From Kitasatospora sp. NBC_01287 (GTDB lineage Bacteria; Actinomycetota; Actinomycetes; Streptomycetales; Streptomycetaceae): a stretch of DNA of 64,000 nucleotides. A program made the translations under genes and the position numbers. The notes under the pieces were generated by a model, which made no database searches, was not told the DNA's origin, and was given only the letters and a program-made list of their open reading frames with translations. The DNA is taken from positions 7,724,001 through 7,788,000 of the forward strand of contig NZ_JAPEPB010000001.1 of the NCBI RefSeq assembly GCF_026340565.1, written 5' to 3'. Positions 20,001 through 27,285 of this stretch are shown in pieces. Position 1 is the first letter of the stretch. Every line of letters starts with the position of its first letter.

Positions 20001-23000
20001 GCCTCCGGCCGGATCGCCTACACCCTGGGCCTGGAGGGCCCGGCGGTGAGCGTCGACACCGCCTGCTCCTCCTCGCTGGTCGCCCTGCACCTGGCCGCCC
20101 AGGCGCTGCGGGCCGGCGAGTGCACCATGGCGCTGGCCGGCGGCGTGACCGTGCTCGCCACCCCCGGGGTCTTCATCGACTTCAGCCGCCAGCGCGGGAT
20201 GGCCGCCGACGGCCGCTGCAAGCCGTTCGCGGCCGCCGCCGACGGCACCGGCTGGGGCGAGGGCGCGGGCATGCTGCTGCTGGAGCGCCTCAGCGACGCC
20301 CAGCGGCAGGGCCACGAGGTGCTCGCCGTGCTGCGCGGCTCGGCCGTCAACCAGGACGGCGCGAGCAACGGCCTGACCGCCCCCAACGGCCCCGCCCAGC
20401 AGCGGGTGATCCGCCAGGCGCTGGCCGGCGCGCGGCTGACGGCCGACCAGGTCGACGTGGTCGAGGCGCACGGCACCGGCACCACGCTGGGCGACCCGAT
20501 CGAGGCCCAGGCCCTGCTCGCCACCTACGGCCAGGGCCGCGCCGAGGACCGGCCGCTGCTGCTCGGCTCGGTCAAGTCGAACATCGGGCACACCCAGGCC
20601 GCCGCAGGGGTGGCGGGCGTGATCAAGATGGTGCAGGCGCTCCGGCACGGCGTCGTGCCGCGCACCCTGCACGTGGACGAGCCCACCCCGCACGTGGACT
20701 GGACCTCGGGCGCGGTGCGGCTGGCCACCGAGACGGTCGACTGGCCCGCGACCGGCCGCCCGCGCCGGGCCGGCGTCTCCTCCTTCGGGGTGAGCGGCAC
20801 CAACGCCCACCTGGTCCTGGAGCAGGCCCCGGCCGCCACCGCCACCGCGGCGGGCGAGCGCGCCGAACTGCCCGGCGGGCTGCCGGTGCTGCTCTCCGGC
20901 CGCTCGGCCGGCGCGCTGCGCGGCCAGGCGCGGCGGCTCGCCGAGCACCTGGCGGACCGTCCGACGGCGGACCTCGCCGACCTCGCCGACCTCGCTGATC
21001 ACACGGACCTCACGGACCTCACGGACCTCACCGACATCGCCTACTCGCTGGCCACCAGCCGGTCGGCGCTGGAGTACCGCGCGGTGCTGCCCGGCGGCGA
21101 CCGGGCGGAGCTGCTGCGCTCGCTGAACGCCTTCGCGGCCGGCGAGGCGGCCCCCGGGGTGGTCGAGGGGCTGAGCGCGGAGGCCCGGGTGGCCTTCCTC
21201 TTCTCCGGCCAGGGCAGCCAGCGCCTCGGCATGGGGCGCGAACTCCGCGCGGCCTGGCCGGTGTTCGCCGCCGCCCTGGACGCGGTCTGCGAGCAGCTCG
21301 ACCCGCTGCTGCCCAAGCCGCTGCAGGAGGTGCTGTTCGGCACCGACGCCGAACTGCTGGACCGCACCGTGCACGCCCAGGCCGGCCTGTTCGCCGTGGA
21401 GGTGGCGCTCTTCCGGCTGCTGGAGTCCTGGGGGGTGCGGGCCGACGTGCTGGCCGGCCACTCGATCGGTGAGCTGGCCGCCGCGCACGTGGCGGGCCTC
21501 TGGTCGCTGCCGGACGCCTGCCGTCTGGTCGCCGCGCGTGGTCGCCTGATGCAGGCGCTGCCGGCCGGCGGCGCGATGCTCGCGGTGCGGGCCACCGAGG
21601 CGCAGGTCCGCGCCGCGCTGCCCGCCGAGGTGGACGTCGCGGCCGTCAACGGGCCCGAGGCGATCGTCGTCTCCGGCCCCGAGACCGCCATCGCCGCCCT
21701 GGAGGCCGGCTGGCGCGCCGAGGGGCGCAAGGTCAAGCGGCTGGCGGTCAGCCACGCCTTCCACTCCGCGCTGATGGACCCGATGCTCGCCGAGTTCCGG
21801 GCCGTCGCGCAGTCGCTGGACTACGCCGAGCCGCGGATCCCGGTCGTCTCCAACCTGACCGGCCGGATCGAGGAGTTGGGCGACCCGGAGTACTGGGTGC
21901 GCCACGTGCGCGAGGCGGTCCGGTTCGCCGACGGCCTGAGCACGCTGCGCGAGCAGGGCGTGACCACCTTCGTGGAGCTCGGCCCCGACGGCGTGCTCAG
22001 CGCGCTGGGCGACGGCGGCACCTTCATCCCCACCCAGCGCGCCGACCGCCCCGAGCCGCAGGCGCTGGCCGCCGCCGTCGCCCGCCTGCACGTGCGCGGC
22101 GTCGCGGTGGACTGGGCCGCCTACTTCGCCGGGGCTGGCGCGCACCGCGTCGACCTGCCGACCTACGCCTTCCAGCGCGAGCGGTACTGGCTGCGCGAGG
22201 CGCAGGCCATCGACGGCGCGGGCGGCGCGGTCGCGTCGGTGCGGCCGGGCTCGGTGGACGCGCGCTTCTGGGAGGCCGTGGAGCGCGAGGACCTGGCGGA
22301 GCTGGCCCGCGCGCTGGACGGCGGCGAGGCGGGCGAGGGGCCGGACGCCGCGCTCGCGGTGCTGCGGCCGGCGCTGCCGGTGCTGTCGCAGTGGGTGCGG
22401 CGCAGCCGGGAGCAGCTGGGCTTCGCCGAGCCGGTGGGCGCGGTCCGTGCCGACCTCCCGGCAACTCCGCTGGCCAGGCTGACCGGTGCCACCGGCTCGG
22501 AGCGGCGTGAGCTGCTGCTGACGGCGGTGCTGGCGCAGGCCGCCGAGGTGCTCGGCCACGCCTCGGCGGACACCGTGGAGCCCACCCGCGAGTTCCTGGA
22601 CCAGGGCTTCGCCTCGCTGAGCGCCGTCGAGCTGCGGGACCGGCTGGGCACGCTCCTCGGGCAGGCGCTGCCGGTGGCGGTGGTGTACGACTACCCGACG
22701 CCGGTGGAGCTGGCCGAGTACCTGGCGGGGGTGCTGGCGGAGGGCCCGGCCGGGGGCCTGACCGAGGCAGTCGCCGCGGTGCCCGCCGCGGTGACCGTCT
22801 CGCCGGCCGCCCCGGTGGCCGAGCCTGCCGCCATCCCCGTCCCCGCCCCGTCGCCCGCTCCGGTGCTCGCACCGGCCCTGGGCAGCTTCGCGACCCTGCT
22901 GGCCGGCGCCTGCGGGACCGGCCGCACCGGCGAGCTGCTGGACCTGCTGGGCGCGGCCGCCGCGCTGCAGAGCGCCGCGGGTGCCCGCACCCCGGCGCCC

Positions 23001-23714
23001 GCGCTGGTCCGGCTCGCGGCCGGTCCGGCCGGTCCGGCCGGTGCGGGCGGTGCCACGCTGGTCTGCTGCTCCGCGCTGACCGCCGTGGCCGGCCCCGGCC
23101 GCTACCTGCGCCTGGCCGCCGAGCTGGAGGGCGAGCACCGGGTCGCCTTCCTGCCCGCCCCCGGCTTCGCCCCGGGTGAGGGCCTGCCCGCCTCCTTCGC
23201 CGCCCTGATCGACCGTCAGGCCCAGGCGCTGGCGGCCGCGACCGCGGCGGGTGGTAGCGTCGAGGACGGTACGATCCTGCTCGGCGCCGGCACCGGTAGC
23301 GTGCTCGCGCACCACCTGGCCCGCGCGCTGGAGGAGCGGGGCACCCCCGCCCGCGCCCTGGTCCTGATCGACGCCCCCGCCCCCGGCACCGACCTGACCG
23401 AGGTCCTCACCGCCGAGCTGGTCGGCGGCCTGGTGACCGGTGACCCGCTGGTCGGCGAGGACGCCCGGCTGATCGCCACCGGCGGCTACCACCGGATCCT
23501 GCCGCCCTGGCAGCCCACCGCCCTCGACAGCACGCCGACCCTGCTGCTCACCCCCGCGGGCCCGGCGCTCACCGGCCCCACCGGCGCCGACCGCCCGCGC
23601 TGGCCGGGCGCGCACCGCGCCGCCGACCTGACCGGCGACCCGCTGGAGATCCTGGGTACCGACGCCGCCGCTACCGCGCGTCTGGTCCAGGAACTGCTGG
23701 CCGCGACCCGCTGA
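14034..23714 (+). CDS. Modular type I polyketide synthase, terminal subunit with degenerate thioesterase
   Basis: Start taken at ATG 14034, seven bases after GAGGTGAG, rather than the in-frame GTG at 14022. The first 30 residues are a typical N-terminal docking coiled coil (NEDKLRYFLKRVTADL) that should receive the chain from the upstream PKS. 3,226 residues: KS 38-460, AT 585-875 (GHSQGE but FPSHS at 778 in place of YASHS), DH 950-1235 (His present, final Pro of HxxxGxxxxP is Ala), KR 1450-1640 (LDD, AGYAAGN), ACP 1745-1815; KS 1840-2265, AT 2385-2670 (HAFHS, malonyl), ACP 2830-2900 (GFASL, Asp before the Ser replaced by Ala), TE-like 2950-3226. The TE-like domain aligns to macrolide TEs but has GAGTG at 3084-3088 for GHSxG, and Pro3203 where GDHF has His; the Asp in LID remains. 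It should therefore not release the product by itself. Confidence 0.96.
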   Translation: MATANEDKLRYFLKRVTADLHQTRQRLHEVESGAPEPVAIIGMSCRFPGGVRTPEQLWELLAEGRDTLTPFPEDRGWDMETLYDPDPDKQGTSYVRTGSFLESIAEFDAGFFGISPREALTMDPQQRLLLETSWEAFERAGLDPQGLRGSRTGVFMGSNGQDYAGLLIGTVEGAEGYVGTGNAASVLSGRVSFALGLEGPAVTVDTACSSSLVALHLAIQALRQGECSLALAGGVSVMCTPGVFVDLSRQGALSEDGRCKAFAEAANGTGWGEGVGVLLVERLSDARRLGHPVLAVVRGSAVNQDGASNGLTAPNGPSQQRVIQQALDSARLTTRQIDVVEAHGTGTKLGDPIEAQALLNTYGRDRAEGRPLRLGSVKSNLGHTQAAAGVAGIIKMVLAMRHGVLPKTLHVDAPSSRIDWSAGGVELLTESVAWPETGEPRRAGVSSFGVSGTNAHTIIEQAPEPVAPGAESDSESESEGTAPVPAAVQAPVARPLGELPLTPWVLSGRGAGALAGQAGRLAAFAGEQDLDLDPAAVAGSLIGRSAFEDRAVVLGDGLVELLAGVEGLAAGVESPGLVRGVAAGGGRPVFVFPGQGTQWVGMARELMRVSPVFAGSIAECEAALAGLVDWSLVEVLAGDGAEFAGVRVLQPVLFAVMVSLAAVWRAAGVEPAAVVGHSQGEVAAAHVAGVLSLQDAARISVLRARVMERIAHVGSMVSLFASRVLVEELVAEVGGRLYVAAVNGPATVAVSGEFGALERLLELCEVRGVRARRIAAAFPSHSPEVAPVEAEVKAALSSVVPRAGQVPMLSTIRGEWFSGPELDADYWYENLRYPVLFQDAVTQLAQAGHRTFIEVSAHPVLVPAIEDTLVELGVGGTALGTLRRDEGGAERFVRSLAQAFTSGVDVDWTTLLPAAERRAERRVELPTYAFQRQDHWPPARTGAAGDPAGLGLHGVRHGLLGAAVTLAEDDGLVLTGRLSVKAQPWLADHALNGTVILAGTAFLELALHAAEQLRCESVEELTVEAPLVVPERGAVRVQVRVGALDAAGRRTVTVHAQPDEGEDAWARGEQPWTRHATGVLALTPAPDTAEPLTAWPPAEATELDAAGLYPAMAARGYGYGPSFQGLRAAWRLGEEVYAEIALPAEFRAQAQTFALHPALLDAALHAIAVGGLFDDGPETPGRLPFSFNQVTLHATGASVLRARLRRTGPDAVEILVADAEGAPVATIEPLLLRPMSTESAAPTVGDDLYQVAWTEQALPEQDPAGQRWTLLGGHGPRTADALTALGVELTAHPDLAALAAAVAAGAPLPEVLLIEVDAPSTPDEELPAAVHALTGAVLGELRQWLAAESLADTRLVLLTTGGAPLGGTAPADLAAAAVWGLARTAQTENPGRLVLADLDRTASSWAALARLLASDETQALLREGVVRVPRLARVAAVAPALDEAAAPLWDPAGTVLVVGGTGLLGSLVARHLATAHGVRRLVLAGRSGPAAAGAAELVRELAELGADASVRACDAADHEQLAALIGELGQELRGVVHVAGVLDDGMLDSLTPERLSAVLRPKVDAAWNLHRLTAGLDLTAFVLFSSFSGIVGSAGQAGYAAGNVFLDALAARRRADGLPATSQAWGFWEQSSAMSAHLDGDDRRRMARQGVLPLSNEDGMALFDVAVAAAAATGAGQALTVPIRLDLRALRAQAAGVGLPPLFRTLVPYRPRRAAAAAGDSAPDWAARLARLTPAERERTLLELVRTQAAAVLGHDSTELVGAGKAFKELGFDSLTAVELRNRLAAGTGVRLPATLVFDYPTPSALAARLGESLLGTADAAKAATARSAGTPAAAALGEPIAIVGMACRYPGGVTSPEQLWDLVLAETDAVGELPTNRDWDLEALYDPEPGLPGRSYARNGAFVHDADAFDPAFFGISPREALAMDPQQRLLLETSWEAFERAGIDPATQRGSRTGVFAGVMYHDYASRLRTFPEGVDAFLGTGSSGSVASGRIAYTLGLEGPAVSVDTACSSSLVALHLAAQALRAGECTMALAGGVTVLATPGVFIDFSRQRGMAADGRCKPFAAAADGTGWGEGAGMLLLERLSDAQRQGHEVLAVLRGSAVNQDGASNGLTAPNGPAQQRVIRQALAGARLTADQVDVVEAHGTGTTLGDPIEAQALLATYGQGRAEDRPLLLGSVKSNIGHTQAAAGVAGVIKMVQALRHGVVPRTLHVDEPTPHVDWTSGAVRLATETVDWPATGRPRRAGVSSFGVSGTNAHLVLEQAPAATATAAGERAELPGGLPVLLSGRSAGALRGQARRLAEHLADRPTADLADLADLADHTDLTDLTDLTDIAYSLATSRSALEYRAVLPGGDRAELLRSLNAFAAGEAAPGVVEGLSAEARVAFLFSGQGSQRLGMGRELRAAWPVFAAALDAVCEQLDPLLPKPLQEVLFGTDAELLDRTVHAQAGLFAVEVALFRLLESWGVRADVLAGHSIGELAAAHVAGLWSLPDACRLVAARGRLMQALPAGGAMLAVRATEAQVRAALPAEVDVAAVNGPEAIVVSGPETAIAALEAGWRAEGRKVKRLAVSHAFHSALMDPMLAEFRAVAQSLDYAEPRIPVVSNLTGRIEELGDPEYWVRHVREAVRFADGLSTLREQGVTTFVELGPDGVLSALGDGGTFIPTQRADRPEPQALAAAVARLHVRGVAVDWAAYFAGAGAHRVDLPTYAFQRERYWLREAQAIDGAGGAVASVRPGSVDARFWEAVEREDLAELARALDGGEAGEGPDAALAVLRPALPVLSQWVRRSREQLGFAEPVGAVRADLPATPLARLTGATGSERRELLLTAVLAQAAEVLGHASADTVEPTREFLDQGFASLSAVELRDRLGTLLGQALPVAVVYDYPTPVELAEYLAGVLAEGPAGGLTEAVAAVPAAVTVSPAAPVAEPAAIPVPAPSPAPVLAPALGSFATLLAGACGTGRTGELLDLLGAAAALQSAAGARTPAPALVRLAAGPAGPAGAGGATLVCCSALTAVAGPGRYLRLAAELEGEHRVAFLPAPGFAPGEGLPASFAALIDRQAQALAAATAAGGSVEDGTILLGAGTGSVLAHHLARALEERGTPARALVLIDAPAPGTDLTEVLTAELVGGLVTGDPLVGEDARLIATGGYHRILPPWQPTALDSTPTLLLTPAGPALTGPTGADRPRWPGAHRAADLTGDPLEILGTDAAATARLVQELLAATR

Positions 23715-23742
23715 CCCCGAACCCCTCAGAGAGGTAACGAAG

Positions 23743-24510
23743 ATGACGACTCCCGTGGTGGACAGCGCCCTCTGGATCCGCAACTACCACCCTGCGCCGC
23801 AGGCCCGGGCCCGCCTGGTCTGCTTCCCGCACGCCGGCGGTTCGGCCAGCTACTACTTCCCGGTCTCCGCCGCCCTGTCGCCGGAGCTGGACGTCTTCGC
23901 CGTCCAGTACCCCGGCCGCCAGGACCGCCGCGCCGACCCGTTCATCGACACCATCGACGAGCTGGCCGACGTGATCCACCTGGCCCTCACCCCCACCGTC
24001 CGCGACGGCGGCCCGTTCGCCTTCTTCGGCCACAGCATGGGCTCGGTCCTCGCCTTCGAGGTCGCCCGCCGCTTCGAGGAGCGCGACGGCATCAGCCCCG
24101 CCGCGGTCTTCGCCTCCGGCCGACGGGCCCCCAGCCGGCTGCGCGAGGAGAACGTCCACCTGCGCGACGACGCCGGCATCATCAAGGAGATGCGCAACCT
24201 CGGCGGCACCGACTCCCGCGTCCTGGGCGATCCCGAGCTGCTGGCGATGGTCCTGCCCGCGATCCGCAACGACTACCGCGCGGTGGAGCGCTACAGCCGC
24301 GGCACCGACGCCCGGATCGCCGCCCCCATCGTGGTCCTCACCGCCGACGACGACCCGCGCACCACCGTCGAGGAGGCCCGCGCCTGGTCCGACCACACCA
24401 CCGGCACGAGCGAGCTGCACACCTTCACCGGCGGCCACTTCTACCTCGAACAGCACGCCGGCCCCGTGATCAACGTGATCTCCCGGACCATGGCCGACCT
24501 CGTCCCGTAA
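23743..24510 (+). CDS. Type II (discrete) thioesterase
   Basis: 255-residue alpha/beta hydrolase of the RifR/PikAV type that normally removes stalled or aberrant acyl groups from PKS carrier proteins in the cytoplasm. Visible marks are the N-terminal CFPHAGGSA, the nucleophile elbow GHSMGS around residue 95, an Asp in the TADDDP segment, and the catalytic His in GGHFYL near residue 230. All three triad residues are intact. It begins 28 bp after the PKS stop codon, with an AGAGAGG ribosome site, so it is the last gene of the PKS operon. Because the fused TE of the preceding PKS lacks its Ser and His, this enzyme is the nearest intact candidate to perform release in trans. That is inference; editing is the usual family role. 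Confidence 0.95.
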   Translation: MTTPVVDSALWIRNYHPAPQARARLVCFPHAGGSASYYFPVSAALSPELDVFAVQYPGRQDRRADPFIDTIDELADVIHLALTPTVRDGGPFAFFGHSMGSVLAFEVARRFEERDGISPAAVFASGRRAPSRLREENVHLRDDAGIIKEMRNLGGTDSRVLGDPELLAMVLPAIRNDYRAVERYSRGTDARIAAPIVVLTADDDPRTTVEEARAWSDHTTGTSELHTFTGGHFYLEQHAGPVINVISRTMADLVP

Positions 24511-24531
24511 CCCCGTCCGCCCTCCCGAGCG

Positions 24532-24563
24532 ACGCCCCGGCTGCCTCCCCGCACCCGGGGCGT
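24532..24563 (+). terminator. Probable rho-independent-like terminator of the PKS operon
   Basis: A 9-bp perfect stem (ACGCCCCGG paired with CCGGGGCGT) with a 14-nt loop lies 22 bp after the thioesterase stop. There is no U-tract, which is usual for actinomycete terminators. Confidence 0.55.
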
Positions 24564-24595
24564 TCGCGTTGCGAGGTCGGCACCGGTGCGGCCCG

Positions 24596-24636
24596 GCTGG
24601 TTGTCGGCTGCCGGCTGCCGGCTGCCGGTTGTCGGG
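24596..24636. repeat. Short 7-bp (GGCTGCC-like) tandem repeat
   Basis: Three consecutive GGCTGCC units, flanked by degenerate copies (GGTTGTC), occupy the gap between the PKS operon and the next gene. A similar heptamer array is found near 63766-63821. No function is apparent. Confidence 0.6.
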
Positions 24637-24657
24637 GGCACCTGGTAGGCAGGGGAG

Positions 24658-25359
24658 ATGATCAGTCGACTTCCCCTCGATGAGCAGCTCGCCGCTCTGC
24701 GCAGCGCGCTGTCCCGCAATGACGTGCTGCTGGAAGTGCTGACCCGCACGGCGGGGATGGGATTGCCGGGGTGGTACGTGACGGCCGGCTGCCTGTTCCA
24801 GACGGTCTGGAACGTGGTCACGGACAGGCCGCCGACCAGTGGGATCAAGGACTACGACGTTTTCTACTTCGACGGCGCCGACCTCTCCTGGGAGGCCGAG
24901 GACGCGGTGATCAGGGCGGGCCGGGAGGTCTTCGCGGATCTTCCCGTCGAGGTCGAGATCCGCAACGAGGCCCGGGTGCACCTCTGGTACGAGGGGAAGT
25001 TCGGGGTGCCCTGCGCGCCGCACACGTCCACGGAGGCGGCCATCGACTGCTTCGCCGCGACGACCTGCTGCCTGGGCGTCCGGGTCGAGCCGGACGGGAG
25101 GTGGCGGGTCTACGCGCCGCACGGGCTGGCCGATGTGTTCAACCTCGTCGTGCGCCCCAATCCGGTCCTCGCGCCGCGGGAGGTCTACGAGGCCAAGGCG
25201 TCCCGCTGGCAGGAGCAGTGGCCCGGACTCACCGTGCTGGACTGGCCGACCGCGGCAGCGCGTCGACCGGCACCGGAGGGTCCGGTGCCGGTCGACGCGC
25301 TGCCGCTCGCGGGTCAGGTGTTGGGCACGTCCACGGTGCAGAAGAGGCCCTTGAGGTAG
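24658..25359 (+). CDS. Nucleotidyltransferase-like protein (NTP_transf_6/DUF925 type)
   Basis: 233 residues. The segment WYVTAGCLFQTVWN followed by GIKDYDVFYFD matches the layout of the nucleotidyltransferase-fold family formerly called DUF925: a Gly-containing loop, then a DxD-like acidic pair for metal binding. Its substrate is unknown. The ATG at 24658 directly abuts a purine-rich AGGGGAG, so spacing is poor and the true start is uncertain. The last 35 codons run through a 26-bp perfect stem-loop (25252-25306) and into the 3' end of the opposite-strand gene, so the C-terminal tail is probably not conserved in relatives. It has no obvious link to the PKS. Confidence 0.75.
   Translation: MISRLPLDEQLAALRSALSRNDVLLEVLTRTAGMGLPGWYVTAGCLFQTVWNVVTDRPPTSGIKDYDVFYFDGADLSWEAEDAVIRAGREVFADLPVEVEIRNEARVHLWYEGKFGVPCAPHTSTEAAIDCFAATTCCLGVRVEPDGRWRVYAPHGLADVFNLVVRPNPVLAPREVYEAKASRWQEQWPGLTVLDWPTAAARRPAPEGPVPVDALPLAGQVLGTSTVQKRPLR
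25252..25306. terminator. 26-bp perfect stem-loop, likely bidirectional terminator
   Basis: Bases 25252-25277 are the exact reverse complement of 25281-25306, with a GGG loop. The structure lies between the bodies of two convergent genes, inside the 3' coding end of the + strand gene and just after the stop codon of the - strand gene. It is positioned to stop transcription from both sides. Confidence 0.8.
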
Positions 25360-25631
25360 ACGAAGTAGATGTGCTGCCCGGTGGGGCACCAGCCCTGGTT
25401 GGGGTCCTTGTCGAAGGGGATGCCGTTGTAGATGCCCTCGGTACAGAAGGCCTGGGCGTTGGCGTTGTAGCCGCCGAAGTAGCCGCCGTTGTTGAAGCAC
25501 TGGTCGGCGGTGACCGTGGTCGGGGCGGTGGCGGGCGCGGCGGCAGTGGCGGCGGAGGCAGCGGTGGCGGTCAGGGGGGCGAGGGCGAGAGAGGTTCCCA
25601 GGGCCATGGTGGCCAGCAGGCGGTGACGCAT
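25314..25631 (-). CDS. Small secreted cysteine-containing protein
   Basis: 105 residues from ATG 25631, which has an AAGGAG ribosome site six bases upstream. An upstream in-frame TTG at 25637 is less likely. The N-terminus has a classic Sec signal peptide: MRHRLL, a hydrophobic ALGTSLALAPL stretch, and Ala-rich sequence with possible cleavage after TAASA or AAPA. The mature part of about 65 residues is aromatic and Gly/Asn rich (NNGGYFGGYN) and has four cysteines, enough for two disulfides. No family is recognised. It is expected outside the cell and ends at the shared hairpin with the convergent upstream gene. Confidence 0.8.
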   Translation of the reverse strand: MRHRLLATMALGTSLALAPLTATAASAATAAAPATAPTTVTADQCFNNGGYFGGYNANAQAFCTEGIYNGIPFDKDPNQGWCPTGQHIYFVYLKGLFCTVDVPNT

Positions 25632-25810
25632 CGTCAACTCCTTCTTGAGACGGACCGGTTCGCTTCATGGTCGCGAGGTGCCGGTGCCGGGCCAACCCCG
25701 CTCCCCGCAGCTCGGACCCCTGGCTTGCCCGGTGCGGCAACTGGGGTCAGGTACATGGCGATCGAGGTGGCCGTGGTGCTCGGCCGCTCGCGCCGCGGCT
25801 GCCCCGTCAG

Positions 25811-25840
25811 GTGCCGTCAAGTGCCGTCAGGTGCCGTCGC
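25811..25840. repeat. Three 10-bp direct repeats (GTGCCGTCAG-like)
   Basis: Three consecutive copies of a GTGCCGTCRR decamer, with a fourth degenerate copy before them, overlap the stop codon of the MerR gene. The interval 25632-25810 upstream of the secreted protein gene shows no other feature. Confidence 0.5.
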
Positions 25841-26678
25841 CGGTCCGGAAGACCGGCCAGCCGATCTCGGTCCGCCGGCGCGCCGGATCCGCGGTGTCGC
25901 GCGGGCCGACCGGGTAGTACTCGCGCATCGGGCCGTCTACCGCGAGCGCGTGCCGGGCCACGTAGGCGGCCAGCGTGCCGTAGGCGCGGTCGACCTCCTC
26001 CGGTGGGCCCGTGTACGTGATGACCGCCAACTCGGCGGCCGGGACGTCCAGCTGGGCGACCCGGCCGATCGGGCGGACCGGTCCGGCGCACGGCACGAAG
26101 ACGGTGGCCCGGCCGCGGTGGTGGGTGAACAGGTCGTCGGCGAAGATCCCCCCGGCCGGTCCGTCGGCCGTCAGGCCCTGGGCGGCCAGGGTCGCGTGCA
26201 GCTCGCCGAGCGCGCCCTGCAGCCACGACACCGAGTCCGCGGCGTCGACCACGTCGCTGACGGCGGCCGCCGGGACGGCCGGCACACCGCGCAGCTCGAT
26301 GCCGGCGTCAGCCGCCTCGGGCGCGACGGACGGGGCGGGCGCCAGCAGTTCGCGCAGCGAGGCCACGGTGCGCCGCCTGCGCACGAGTTCTTCCTCCAGC
26401 CGGGCGAGGTGGGAGCCGAGCCGCTCACCGCGGGTCCGCACGTCCGGCGCGGTCAGCACCGCCCGGATCTCCTCCAACGGCAGGTCCAGCGCGCGCAAGC
26501 GGCGGATGACCTGCGCGGTGGGGATCTGCGCGGTGGTGTACCGCCGGTAGCCGGTGTGCGGGTCCACCTCGGCCGGTTCCAGCAGCCCGGCCTGGTGGTA
26601 GTGGCGCAGCATCTTGACGGTCAGGTGGGTCGCGCGCGAGAAGTCGCCGATGGACAGGAGAGCGGTCACGGCGACCAT
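25827..26678 (-). CDS. MerR-family transcriptional regulator with GyrI-like effector domain
   Basis: 283 residues from ATG 26678. The N-terminal winged helix (LLSIGDFSRATHLTVKMLRHYHQAGLLEP, then GYRRYTTAQ, positions about 6-70) is canonical MerR. A helical linker (residues 75-115, LARLEEELVRRRR) would dimerise. The C-terminal 150 residues resemble a GyrI/AraC-type small-molecule binding fold ending in EIGWPVFRTGD. A GGGAGG site precedes the ATG by eight bases; an in-frame GTG at 26669 is an alternative start. The gene is divergent from a SnoaL-like gene across 129 bp, the usual arrangement for a MerR regulator and its target. Effector unknown. Confidence 0.9.
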   Translation of the reverse strand: MVAVTALLSIGDFSRATHLTVKMLRHYHQAGLLEPAEVDPHTGYRRYTTAQIPTAQVIRRLRALDLPLEEIRAVLTAPDVRTRGERLGSHLARLEEELVRRRRTVASLRELLAPAPSVAPEAADAGIELRGVPAVPAAAVSDVVDAADSVSWLQGALGELHATLAAQGLTADGPAGGIFADDLFTHHRGRATVFVPCAGPVRPIGRVAQLDVPAAELAVITYTGPPEEVDRAYGTLAAYVARHALAVDGPMREYYPVGPRDTADPARRRTEIGWPVFRTGDGT

Positions 26679-26686
26679 TCTGCGCC

Positions 26687-26701
26687 CTCCCACAGGGGGA
26701 G
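26687..26701. promoter_or_regulatory. Candidate MerR operator
   Basis: CTCCC-5 bp-GGGAG inverted repeat nine bases upstream of the annotated merR ATG, the type of palindrome that MerR dimers bind inside a long-spacer promoter. If it lies between -35 and -10 of the merR promoter, transcription would begin near 26670, making the GTG at 26669 a leaderless start. The divergent gene also has a possible TTGCCC/AACGTT pair with 20-bp spacing. Confidence 0.4.
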
Positions 26702-26807
26702 AGTCCGCCCCGGCCGCCGTCTTGCCCCTCCCACCGCGGCAGCGGCGAACGTTGCCTGCGGCGGCCGGCACCGGCCGACCGAAGTGGACGAAGAACGGAC
26801 GACAGCC

Positions 26808-27236
26808 ATGACCAGCACGACCGCAGCAGCCGCGCACCCGATCGCCCTCCCCCTCGACCTCGACACGCTCGTCGCCCGCTACATCGCGGTGTGGAGCGAG
26901 CCCGACCCGGCCGCACGCCGCCGGGCCATCGCCGCCCTCTGGGCACCTGACGGCGTCGAGTACGTGGAGGGCGCCCACTTCCGTGGCCACGAGCGGCTCG
27001 CCGACCGGATCACCGAGGCGTACCAGCAGTTCGTGGCGAGCGGGACCTACGCCGTCACCGCCGGGGACGACGCCGCCGACGGGCACGGGGTGGTCACCTT
27101 CACCATCCAGCTGATCGCCCGGCAGGGGGCGGACGCGGGCCACCTCGCCTGGTCCGCCCGGGTGCTGCTCGTCCTGGACGAGGCCGGGCGGATCCGCGAG
27201 GACTACCACCTGACGGTGAAGGCACTCGCCACCTGA
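26808..27236 (+). CDS. SnoaL-like / NTF2-fold protein
   Basis: 142 residues with the cone-shaped NTF2-like fold pattern: an N-terminal helix (LVARYIAVWSEPDPAARR), AIAALWAPDGVEYVEG, FRGHERLADRITEAYQQF, and terminal strands LVLDEAGRIREDYHL. Such proteins bind small hydrophobic ligands, and some are isomerases or cyclases. No catalytic set can be assigned here. The start ATG 26808 has only a weak upstream purine tract. Divergence from the merR gene suggests control by that regulator. A tie to the neighbouring polyketide clusters is possible but not shown. Confidence 0.85.
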   Translation: MTSTTAAAAHPIALPLDLDTLVARYIAVWSEPDPAARRRAIAALWAPDGVEYVEGAHFRGHERLADRITEAYQQFVASGTYAVTAGDDAADGHGVVTFTIQLIARQGADAGHLAWSARVLLVLDEAGRIREDYHLTVKALAT

Positions 27237-27285
27237 CCAGCCGGCCCGGTCAGCCCGCGTCGGGGTGGCTGGCAGACTGCCGAGC

